Source: Hyphomicrobiales bacterium (GTDB taxonomy: Bacteria; Pseudomonadota; Alphaproteobacteria; Rhizobiales; Beijerinckiaceae). From it: 6,743 nucleotides of DNA. The stretch covers positions 1-6,743 of the forward strand of contig JAQGKM010000425.1 of assembly GCA_028290125.1 (NCBI GenBank), in the 5' to 3' direction. The notes under the pieces are model-generated. The model was not told the DNA's origin. It worked only from the letters and a program-made list of their open reading frames with translations, and made no database searches. This document shows positions 1-5,285 of this stretch, one piece after another (the first letter of the stretch is position 1; each line of letters starts with the position of its first letter). A program made the translations under genes and the position numbers.

Positions 1-356
1 TCCTGGGCGATCTCGCCCGTGCGCGTCAACGCGAGATAGCCGACCGACACGACATGCGGATCGCGATCGTCCGCCATGGCGTGGCGGCCGCGGTCGCCGA
101 AGGTGTAGAGCTGTTCGACATAACCCAGCGGAACGCCGGTCTGCTCGGAGACCCACGCGCGCAGGCCGATCTCGAAGGTCCGGTGCGCGACGGGATCGAA
201 CGGACCCGACGGCAGGGCCGCCGCGCTGACGGCGGAGGCCGCGCGGGCCACGAGGATCATCGGCTCGGGCGTGTCGGACGACGCCGCGCCGCTCACTGCG
301 ACGATGGCCGCCGTCAGTCCGATCTCGACAGGTAGCGGATGAGCCGTCTGCGTCAC
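1..356 (-). CDS. NUDIX-fold transcriptional regulator, NadQ-like (N-terminal part, cut by window edge)
   Basis: The first 118 residues are visible and run off the left edge. The start is GTG, preceded by a GGGAG ribosome site and overlapping the upstream phosphatase stop by 4 bp (GTGA), so translation is probably coupled. Visible blocks are VEIGLTAAIVAV (residues 10-21), LPSGPFDPVAHRTFEIGLRA (48-67), WVSEQTGV (68-75), YVEQLYTFGDRGRH (79-92) and VVSVGYLALT (102-111). These fit the NUDIX fold of the alphaproteobacterial proteins annotated as NAD regulator (NadQ, related to NrtR), which pair a NUDIX-like domain with a C-terminal winged helix. Here the helix would lie outside the window. The NUDIX box is degenerate: the REUXEE stretch reads RAWVSEQTG, which suggests ligand sensing rather than hydrolysis. 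A true NUDIX hydrolase remains possible until the C-terminus is seen. The NUDIX family call is firm; the NadQ identity is recalled from family resemblance. Confidence 0.72.
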   Translation of the reverse strand, partial: MTQTAHPLPVEIGLTAAIVAVSGAASSDTPEPMILVARAASAVSAAALPSGPFDPVAHRTFEIGLRAWVSEQTGVPLGYVEQLYTFGDRGRHAMADDRDPHVVSVGYLALTRTGEIAQ

Positions 357-880
357 GCGTTCTCCCGCCGTGCAATGTCGAGCGCGAAGGGCTCGCCCTC
401 AAAACAATCCCGCCCACGGCCGATGTCCGCGATCGCCGCGATCATGCGCCCATCGCGGCGCAGATGCACGTCGCCCAGCGCGACAAGTCGCGCATTGGGC
501 GTGGCGGAGGGCGACAGGGCGCGCAAGCGTTGCGCCGTCGCGCGTTCGTCGGCGTCGGGATGCAGCGCGCAATAGGCGATATAGGCGGCGGCGGTCGAAC
601 GGCTGACGCCCGCGTAACAATGAATGACCAGCGGCTCGGCGCGATCCCACCGGCGGATGAAGGTCAGCAGCTGCGCAATGTGCGCGCTTTCCGGCAGGAT
701 GTGGCCGTCCGTCTGCTCGGTGATGTCCGACAGGCCGACGAACAGATGCCGGTCGGGCGCGATTTCGGGCGGGCGCGGCACATGCGTCGCGGCGTTGATC
801 AGCGTGACGAGACTCTTCGCACCGACGGCGCGCACCGTTTCGGGGACACGGGACAACGAGCACACATGAATGCGGGGCAT
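353..880 (-). CDS. Predicted protein tyrosine/dual-specificity phosphatase (COG5350-like)
   Basis: A 175-residue cytoplasmic protein with no signal peptide. The phosphatase signature HC(X)5R(S/T) appears as HCYAGVSRST at residues 87-96, giving Cys88 as nucleophile and Arg94 as phosphate-binding residue. Asp52 in GLSDITE (residues 49-55) is a candidate general acid. A second conserved block, SPSATPNARLVALGD, at about 124-138, is typical of this small alphaproteobacterial family, and the length fits. The substrate is unknown. The start is supported by AGGAG 6 nt upstream, and the gene begins 11 nt after the HD-domain gene stop. Its own stop overlaps the GTG start of the NUDIX regulator, so it is the middle cistron of a co-translated run. 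Function as a phosphatase is well supported by the motif; whether it acts on protein, lipid or nucleotide phosphate cannot be told here. Confidence 0.93.
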   Translation of the reverse strand: MPRIHVCSLSRVPETVRAVGAKSLVTLINAATHVPRPPEIAPDRHLFVGLSDITEQTDGHILPESAHIAQLLTFIRRWDRAEPLVIHCYAGVSRSTAAAYIAYCALHPDADERATAQRLRALSPSATPNARLVALGDVHLRRDGRMIAAIADIGRGRDCFEGEPFALDIARRENA

Positions 881-891
881 GCCGAACTCCT

Positions 892-1512
892 CTAGCGGGG
901 CCCGTCGCTCATTTCGGCTTCGATCGCGCGGAAGCGGGAGATGAAGAGATCTTCCGCCTTGTCAGAGGGCATGGGCGCAATCAGCTGGTCGAGTTCGCGC
1001 AGGCGCAGGTCGGGCCGCCCGAAGAATCGTTCGGCCTCCTCCTGAGCAAAGCCAGCCAGATGTGTCGCTTCGAAGAAGGCCGCGGCGCGATCGGCGTTTT
1101 TCACCATGCGTTGCACGGCCGGCGCAGGTTTCGCCGGCAGCGAGAAGCGCAGGTGGATGGCGCCGATCAACCGCGCTTCGACCTCCTTGTAGGCGTCGCC
1201 GATCACCGCCTTGAACGGCGAGATGATGTCGCCAATCACATATTCGGGCGCGTCATGCAGCAGCGCCATCAGGCGTTGCGCGGGCGAGACATCAGAGTCC
1301 ATCGCGATGGCGATATGCTCGACCAGCACCGAATGCTGGGCGACCGAAAAAATGTGCGGCCCGCGCGTCTGTCCGTTCCACCGCGCGACGCGCGCGAGAC
1401 CGTGCGCAATGTCCTCGATCTCGATGTCGAGCGGCGAGGGATCTAGCAGGTCGAGACGACGGCCCGACAGCATGCGCTGCCAGGCGCGAGGCGTATCCTT
1501 ACGCACGGCCAT
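892..1512 (-). CDS. HD-domain phosphohydrolase (YfbR/5'-deoxynucleotidase-like)
   Basis: A 206-residue cytoplasmic protein. The metal-binding HD signature is complete: His60 (VAQHS), His86-Asp87 (LLHDAPE, residues 84-90) and Asp141 (KNADR, 138-142). Glu90 and Asp95 in HDAPEYVIGD are further conserved active-site positions. This is the pattern of HD-domain nucleotidases such as YfbR, which remove phosphate from deoxynucleoside monophosphates. The N-terminus (PRAWQRMLSGRRLDLLDPSP) is typical of the alphaproteobacterial 'HD family hydrolase' branch and differs from E. coli YfbR, so no gene symbol is given. The start has AGGAAAG upstream and lies 14 bp inside the tag gene, implying translational coupling. 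The next gene follows after 11 bp. Hydrolase chemistry is well supported; the exact substrate is inferred only by family. Confidence 0.92.
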   Translation of the reverse strand: MAVRKDTPRAWQRMLSGRRLDLLDPSPLDIEIEDIAHGLARVARWNGQTRGPHIFSVAQHSVLVEHIAIAMDSDVSPAQRLMALLHDAPEYVIGDIISPFKAVIGDAYKEVEARLIGAIHLRFSLPAKPAPAVQRMVKNADRAAAFFEATHLAGFAQEEAERFFGRPDLRLRELDQLIAPMPSDKAEDLFISRFRAIEAEMSDGPR

Positions 1513-2143
1513 GTGGGTCTTTCCTGTAGGAGAGCGCGGCGCATTCCGCGTGGCGGCAGCAGTCGACCAGATGATCGTTGACCATGCCGACCGCTTGCGC
1601 GAAGGCGTAGACGATGGTCGGGCCGCAGAAGTTGAAGCCGCGCGCCTTGAGGTCTTTCGAGATCTTCATCGAGAGCGGCGTCTGTGCGGGCATTTCGCCC
1701 ATGTGGCGGATGCCGTTCTGCAGCGGCGCGCCGTCGAAGAAACTCCAGAGATAATTGGCGAAGCCTTCGCCTTCCTGAATCTTCAGGTAGGCGCGCGCGG
1801 AGGGGATCGCGCTCTCGATCTTCGCGCGATTGCGGACGATGCCCGCATCCTGCATCAAAGCCTCGACCTTGCCGGCGTCGTAGCGGGCGATCTTCTCCGG
1901 CTCGAAGCCGTCGAAGGCGGCGCGAAACGCGTCGCGCTTGCGCAGGATGGTGATCCACGACAGGCCCGCCTGAAAACCGTCGAGGATCAGCTTCTCGAAC
2001 AAGGCGCGATCGTCCCATTCGGGCACGCCCCATTCGGTGTCGTGGTAGTCGACATAAAGCGGGATGTCCTCGCGCGGCCACGGGCAGCGGCGCTTGCCAT
2101 CGGCATGCAGGACAGTGGTGCGAAGGGCGGGAGCATCGGTCAT
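1499..2143 (-). CDS. tag: DNA-3-methyladenine glycosylase I
   Basis: A 214-residue base-excision repair enzyme that removes 3-methyladenine from alkylated DNA. The Tag fold is clear along its length: CPW (20-22), YHDTEWGVPEWDD (33-45), FQAGLSWITILRKR (57-70), DAGIVRNRAKI (99-109), ARAYL (116-120), WSFFDG (133-138), GFNFCGPTIVYAFAQAVG (169-186) and VNDHLVDCC (188-196). The zinc ligands of the family map to Cys20, His34, His191 and Cys195. Trp63 matches the base-stacking Trp46 of E. coli Tag; the position of E. coli Glu38 is Asp55 here. The ATG at 2143 is the only ATG before the essential Cys20, though its ribosome site is poor. It begins 43 bp after the anti-sigma stop on the same strand and overlaps the HD gene by 14 bp. 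It may be read from the sigma operon or from a promoter not recognised here. Confidence 0.97.
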   Translation of the reverse strand: MTDAPALRTTVLHADGKRRCPWPREDIPLYVDYHDTEWGVPEWDDRALFEKLILDGFQAGLSWITILRKRDAFRAAFDGFEPEKIARYDAGKVEALMQDAGIVRNRAKIESAIPSARAYLKIQEGEGFANYLWSFFDGAPLQNGIRHMGEMPAQTPLSMKISKDLKARGFNFCGPTIVYAFAQAVGMVNDHLVDCCRHAECAALSYRKDPHGRA

Positions 2144-2168
2144 TGCCTAAAGAATTAGCCGCTCGCCC

Positions 2169-2186
2169 GCCCCAGCGGAAGGGGGC
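2169..2186 (-). other. Short GC hairpin directly after the anti-sigma stop
   Basis: GCCCC (2169-2173) and GGGGC (2182-2186) pair perfectly around an 8-nt loop, and the stem abuts the anti-sigma TAA. In the minus-strand transcript it is not followed by a run of U, so it does not meet the usual form of an intrinsic terminator. It could weaken read-through into tag or protect a 3' end. Only the pairing is seen; any function is inference. Confidence 0.3.
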
Positions 2187-2909
2187 TTACAAAGCGGTGC
2201 TCGCCGTGCCTTTCATCAGAACGGGGCCGGTGGGACGTCCGGTCGGCGAGCCGCCGGCGGGCTCGAGCGTGATTTCGAACAGCTGGTCGGGGGTCGTGCG
2301 CGGCAGCGAGTCGAGCGACAGCGTCATGTTGCGGGCTGTCGCCAGCGTGCCGAGCGAAACCGGACCGCGGGCGCGGTCCCACAACGTCCAGATCTGGAGC
2401 GTCCGGCCATCGGGCGCCGAGACATCCGTCAGCGCCACCAGTTCCGCCCGCCCGTCGGCGCGCACGTTCACGAGGCCGGCCGGCCGTCCCGAATCGTCCA
2501 GCATGACGGCGACCAGCGCGGGCTTGCGCTGCGCCTCGCGCACGGCGAAGCCGAGCCCGGTCGCCAGCAGCAAGGCGGCAAAGCCGGTGGCCAGCCCGAC
2601 CGGGCGCCAGAAGCCGAGGTTTTCCCAAAGACGCGACCAGCGGCTGTCGCGCAGCGGTGCGGGCAGGGGCAGGCGGCGGCCGAGATTGGACTCGATCTTC
2701 GTCCAGAGGCCGGCGTCGGGTTCGTACCTTGGCGCGGTCTCGTCGAATTCAGAGAGCCGGGTGCGCCAGCCGGCGACGCGCGCGGCGAAGTTCGGGTCGG
2801 TCTCGATGAGGCGTTCGGCGAGAGTCTGTTCGGGTTCGTCCAGCAGGCCGATGACATGCTCGGCGGCGAGACGATCGAAATCCTCGTGGGTGAAATTGGC
2901 GCTGCTCAT
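2187..2909 (-). CDS. RskA-type anti-sigma factor (anti-sigma-K family), single-pass membrane protein
   Basis: A 240-residue protein expected to hold the neighbouring ECF sigma factor at the inner membrane. The cytoplasmic N-terminal domain (about 1-75) has the family pattern of E17-HVIGLLD (17-24), L34-IETDPNF (34-41) and W48 (VAGWRTRLSEF, 45-55). One hydrophobic segment, about 103-123 (VGLATGFAALLLATGLGFAV), spans the membrane. The periplasmic RskA C-terminal domain follows (about 130-235), including DGRTLQIWTLWD and QLFEITLEPAGGSPTGRPTG. The protein has no cysteine, so it lacks the HxxxCxxC motif of zinc-binding anti-sigma factors and cannot sense oxidants through thiols itself. Its ATG overlaps the sigma stop by 4 bp (ATGA), giving tight stoichiometric coupling. 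The frame stays open further upstream, but only because it runs through the sigma gene. Family assignment is strong; the inducing signal is unknown. Confidence 0.93.
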   Translation of the reverse strand: MSSANFTHEDFDRLAAEHVIGLLDEPEQTLAERLIETDPNFAARVAGWRTRLSEFDETAPRYEPDAGLWTKIESNLGRRLPLPAPLRDSRWSRLWENLGFWRPVGLATGFAALLLATGLGFAVREAQRKPALVAVMLDDSGRPAGLVNVRADGRAELVALTDVSAPDGRTLQIWTLWDRARGPVSLGTLATARNMTLSLDSLPRTTPDQLFEITLEPAGGSPTGRPTGPVLMKGTASTAL

Positions 2910-3472
2910 GCCATGCACTCCTTGAGCGCGCTGAGCGAACGGCGGATCGTCGACTTCACGGTGCCGAGCGGCAGGCCGAGCTTTCCGGCGAGTTCGCCGT
3001 GTGTCAGCCCCTGCGCATAGGCGAGCACGATCATGCTGCGCCGCGCGGGCTCCAGCCGTTCGAGGCAGCGCCGCAAGGCTTTCGCGTCGGAGAGGCGCGC
3101 GACGCAGGCCTCCGGGGTTTCTCCCTCGCTTTCGAGCGTCAGCAACGTTTCTTCTCCGGCGGACGAGCCGCTTCTTTCGCCGCGCAGGATGTTGAGCGCG
3201 CGGTTGCGCAGCACCGTGTAGAGCCAGGCGCGCGCCTGACCGCGCGCGGAATCGAAACTGGCGGCCTTGCGCCAGACCTGCACGATGCAATCGTGCACGG
3301 CTTCTTCCGCGAGGTCGCGCCGCCGCAGGATGCGCATGGCGACGCCGATCATCGCAGGCGCCTCGAGATCGTAGATCGCGCGCAACCCCGCACGCTCGCC
3401 GCGCGCGACGAGCCGCATGGCGTCATCGAGCGACATGCCGGCCGGCCGCAGATCGCTGAACACACGGGTCAT
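2906..3472 (-). CDS. ECF sigma factor, SigK-like (paired with RskA-type anti-sigma)
   Basis: A 188-residue extracytoplasmic-function sigma-70 factor. Region 2 covers about 29-97 (LRAIYDLEAPAMIGVAMRIL; DLAEEAVHDCIVQVWRKA at 53-70; RAWLYTVLRNRALNILR at 81-97). Region 4 covers about 131-184, with the DNA-binding helix-turn-helix HGELAGKLGLPLGTVKSTI (158-176). The start at 3472 is chosen because GAGGAG lies 7 nt upstream and because a longer frame starting at 3580 would begin upstream of the likely promoter and encode a basic, low-complexity leader. Pairing with an RskA protein places it with the SigK group. Cys136 and Cys186, 50 residues apart, match in spacing and nearly in position the Cys133/Cys183 pair that I recall as a redox-active disulfide in M. 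tuberculosis SigK. Cys62 and Cys123 are additional. It heads the operon and faces the DUF4394 gene, its probable target. Confidence 0.95.
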   Translation of the reverse strand: MTRVFSDLRPAGMSLDDAMRLVARGERAGLRAIYDLEAPAMIGVAMRILRRRDLAEEAVHDCIVQVWRKAASFDSARGQARAWLYTVLRNRALNILRGERSGSSAGEETLLTLESEGETPEACVARLSDAKALRRCLERLEPARRSMIVLAYAQGLTHGELAGKLGLPLGTVKSTIRRSLSALKECMA

Positions 3473-3479
3473 CCTGCCT

Positions 3480-3485
3480 CTCCTC
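3480..3485 (-). promoter_or_regulatory. Ribosome binding site of the sigma gene (decides its start)
   Basis: GAGGAG on the minus strand, 7 nt before the ATG at 3472. No comparable site precedes the upstream in-frame ATG at 3580, so this supports the shorter sigma protein. Confidence 0.7.
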
Positions 3486-3493
3486 GACTCAAG

Positions 3494-3520
3494 TACACGC
3501 GAGCTTCGCCGCCGGATGCA
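3494..3520 (-). promoter_or_regulatory. Candidate ECF promoter for the sigma/anti-sigma operon
   Basis: On the minus strand TGCATCC (3520-3514) is followed after 14 bp by CGTGTA (3499-3494), about 22 nt before the sigma ATG. An initiation site near 3487 would give a leader of about 15 nt that includes the ribosome site. The same pair of boxes occurs facing the other way in front of the DUF4394 gene. The -35-like GCATCC resembles the CCATCC I recall as the -35 element of mycobacterial SigK promoters; the -10-like box differs. Self-transcription is usual for ECF factors. The boxes are seen; their role is inferred. Confidence 0.6.
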
Positions 3521-3552
3521 AATTCGGAAAAAAACTTTCCGGCCGTGCATCC
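3514..3552. repeat. Nested 39-bp palindrome between the divergent promoters
   Basis: The outer arms GGATGCA (3514-3520) and TGCATCC (3546-3552) and the inner arms CGGAAA (3525-3530) and TTTCCG (3536-3541) share the same centre, 3533. They are separated by symmetric unpaired 4-bp blocks, and the inner loop is AAAAC. The inner left arm and loop contain seven consecutive A. The outer arms are the two -35-like boxes of the facing promoters, so part of the symmetry is explained by that. The inner pair is not, and could be an operator for a dimeric regulator or a shared upstream A-tract element. Confidence 0.75.
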
Positions 3553-3573
3553 AGGAGGGGGGCCTGCCGTGTA
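3546..3573 (+). promoter_or_regulatory. Candidate ECF promoter for the DUF4394 gene
   Basis: TGCATCC (3546-3552) is followed after 15 bp by CGTGTA (3568-3573), about 51 nt before the ATG at 3625. Initiation near 3580 would leave a leader of about 45 nt. It mirrors the sigma-operon promoter in both boxes, with the spacer one base longer. The spacer holds a run of six G (3557-3562). Confidence 0.6.
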
Positions 3574-3624
3574 TCCGCACCGCCAGCCCAATCGGGCCTC
3601 AGAAGAATAGTCCGGGAGACGATC

Positions 3625-4395
3625 ATGTATCGCACATTCGCAGTCGCCACACTCGCCAGCCTGCTGCTCGGCGGCGTCGCCCAGGCGCAGACCGTCGCCG
3701 CCCTCGTCGGCGACGACACACTCGCCATGGTGGACGTGAGCGCCGGCAAAGTCACCAAGACCATGAAGATCACCGGCGCCGGCAAGATTCTCGGCATCGA
3801 CGTACGTCCCGCCGACGGCATGCTCTATGCGCTCGCCGACGACGGCAGCCTGTTCACCGTGGACACGGCCGGCAAGGCGACGCTCAAGTCGAAGCTCGAC
3901 AAGATGCTGCCGAAGGACACGATGGCGACGGTCGACTTCAACCCGGTCGCCGACCGTCTTCGCGTCATCGGCAGCGACGGCTCGAACCTGCGCGTCAACG
4001 TCGAGGACGGCAAGGTGACGACCGACGGCATGCTGTCTTTCACCGACACCGACATGCACAAGGGCGAGACCCCGAAGATCGTCGCCGGCGCCTATACCAA
4101 CTCGATGAAGGGCGCGAAGGAGACCGTGCTGTACGACGTCGACATGACGATCGGCGCGCTCATCAAGCAGGTCCCGCCGAATGACGGCAAGCTCAGCGCC
4201 GTCGGCAAGTTTGGCGTGACGGCGAAGTCCTACGCGTTCGACATCGTCTCGACGGGCGAAAAGAACGACGCCTTCCTGATGGCCGACGACACGCTCTATT
4301 CGGTGTCGCTGGAAACCGGCAAGGCCACGGTGGTGAAGAAGATTGCGGGCGTCACCGGCATGGTGCGCGACATCGCGATCATGCCCGCCATGTAA
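3625..4395 (+). CDS. Exported DUF4394 family protein, likely target of the adjacent sigma factor
   Basis: A 256-residue protein with a signal peptide (charged MYR, hydrophobic 5-18, probable cleavage at AQA|Q after residue 21), so it acts in the periplasm or outside the cell. The mature part carries DUF4394 blocks in order: LGIDVRPADGMLYAL (56-70), GSLFTVD (74-80) and VDFNPVADRLRVIGSDGSNL (103-122). A repetitive beta-strand layout of the kind 'time/value followed by TV or SVD' suggests a propeller-like fold. No enzymatic residues are recognised, and the family function is unknown to me. It contains no cysteine, 14 methionines, and far more lysine than arginine (22 to 6), unlike its arginine-rich neighbours. 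GGGAG lies 7 nt before the ATG. It is divergent from the sigma/anti-sigma operon under a mirrored promoter, and its stop is 7 bp from the convergent ygfZ stop. Confidence 0.92.
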   Translation: MYRTFAVATLASLLLGGVAQAQTVAALVGDDTLAMVDVSAGKVTKTMKITGAGKILGIDVRPADGMLYALADDGSLFTVDTAGKATLKSKLDKMLPKDTMATVDFNPVADRLRVIGSDGSNLRVNVEDGKVTTDGMLSFTDTDMHKGETPKIVAGAYTNSMKGAKETVLYDVDMTIGALIKQVPPNDGKLSAVGKFGVTAKSYAFDIVSTGEKNDAFLMADDTLYSVSLETGKATVVKKIAGVTGMVRDIAIMPAM

Positions 4396-4402
4396 TCTGA
4401 GC

Positions 4403-5218
4403 TCAGGGCATGTTCGCCGGCAGCAGCTCGATGATGCTGGCGCCGGCGACCATCTCCTGACCAGCGGCTATCGCTTCTTCGGCGCGGTCTGTGCGAATCA
4501 TCGCCAGGCCGCGTTCGCGCGCCGACGATCCCATCACGCCGATCGACAGGTCGCCGGCCCTTATTTCAGAGCCGGGCGGCGGAGCGGGGCCCCGCAGGCG
4601 CACGGGCACGATGCGCTTGCGCGCGGCGCCGCGATGAGCCATGCGCGACACGACCTCCTGACCGACATAGCAGCCCTTCTTGAAGTCGACGCCGTGGATG
4701 AGATCCATGTCGGCGTCGTGCGGGAACACTTCGCCATAGGCGAAGTCGACCCCGCCGCGCGGAACGCCGCAAATGATGCGATGGGCCTCATAGTCAGCCT
4801 TTGCCGCCGACGCCGAAGTCTCAGCAAGTTCGCGCGGCATGACGGCGCGGCGCCCGAGCCCGGGGTGGCGCGGATCGTCGAACTCGAGTCCATCCGACAC
4901 GGCCCCGTCCCACAAGGCGAGCACGCCGTGCTGCAGATCCGGCGCAAGGCTGACGCGCGCGCGCAGCTTGTACATCGACAGCCGCTTGATCAGCGCCGTC
5001 GCAAGGTCTGCATCGACGTCGAGCAGAAAACCTTCGGCATCTTCGAGAATCAGAAAATCGAACAGGATCTTGCCCTGCGGCGTCAGCAGGGCGCCAAAGC
5101 CCGCGGCCTGCGGGGAGATCTTGTCCATGTCGCAGGTGACGAGACCTTGCAGGAAGCTCCGCGCATCCTCGCCGGCGATCCGCAGGAGGCCGCGATCGTC
5201 GAGAAAGGCTGATGGCAT
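4403..5218 (-). CDS. ygfZ: YgfZ/GcvT-like folate-binding protein, iron-sulfur cluster assembly/repair
   Basis: Member of the YgfZ / Iba57-related family, which uses folate to help mature or repair a subset of iron-sulfur enzymes in the cytoplasm. Numbered from the ATG at 5218 (271 residues), the N-terminal GcvT-like part has FLDDRGLLRIAGEDARSFLQ (5-24), LVTCD (26-30), LLTPQGKILFDFLI (44-57) and YKLRARV (83-89). The family hallmark K-GCYVGQE lies at 181-188 with Cys183, followed by VVSRMAHRG. A longer frame starts at ATG 5251 (282 residues). The shorter start is preferred because related proteins begin just before FLxDRG and because AGGAG lies 11 nt upstream, while 5251 has no visible ribosome site. 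The spacing is long, so the choice is not certain. It converges with the DUF4394 gene and follows an unrecognised gene on the same strand. It is probably constitutive; no regulator site was seen. Confidence 0.95.
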   Translation of the reverse strand: MPSAFLDDRGLLRIAGEDARSFLQGLVTCDMDKISPQAAGFGALLTPQGKILFDFLILEDAEGFLLDVDADLATALIKRLSMYKLRARVSLAPDLQHGVLALWDGAVSDGLEFDDPRHPGLGRRAVMPRELAETSASAAKADYEAHRIICGVPRGGVDFAYGEVFPHDADMDLIHGVDFKKGCYVGQEVVSRMAHRGAARKRIVPVRLRGPAPPPGSEIRAGDLSIGVMGSSARERGLAMIRTDRAEEAIAAGQEMVAGASIIELLPANMP

Positions 5219-5229
5219 GCGCGTGTCTG

Positions 5230-5234
5230 CTCCT
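5230..5234 (-). promoter_or_regulatory. Possible ribosome binding site favouring the short ygfZ start
   Basis: AGGAG on the minus strand, 11 nt before ATG 5218. The spacing is longer than usual, but the alternative ATG at 5251 is preceded by CCGCCTACCT with no purine-rich site. Confidence 0.35.
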
Positions 5235-5285
5235 GCGGGCGGGTCGCTCATAGGTAGGCGGTTTCACGCGCCACGCAAGGCGCCG

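Noticed and set aside
1211..2158. Long plus-strand open frame opposite tag and the HD gene
   Set aside because: It is an antisense shadow of two genes with clear catalytic motifs; its translation is low-complexity and has no recognisable domain.
3522..3527. CCGAAT on the minus strand, identical to the mycobacterial SigK -10 word
   Set aside because: It lies upstream of the TGCATCC box rather than downstream, and no CCATCC-like word sits 16-18 bp before it, so it is probably coincidental and part of the inner palindrome.
2906..3580. Longer sigma protein starting at ATG 3580
   Set aside because: It would start upstream of the likely promoter, adds a basic leader unlike ECF factors, and lacks a ribosome site; ATG 3472 has GAGGAG 7 nt upstream.
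4397..4406. CTGAGCTCAG perfect palindrome between the convergent DUF4394 and ygfZ stops
   Set aside because: It has no loop and no T-run, so it does not form a terminator; a 10-bp palindrome can arise by chance.
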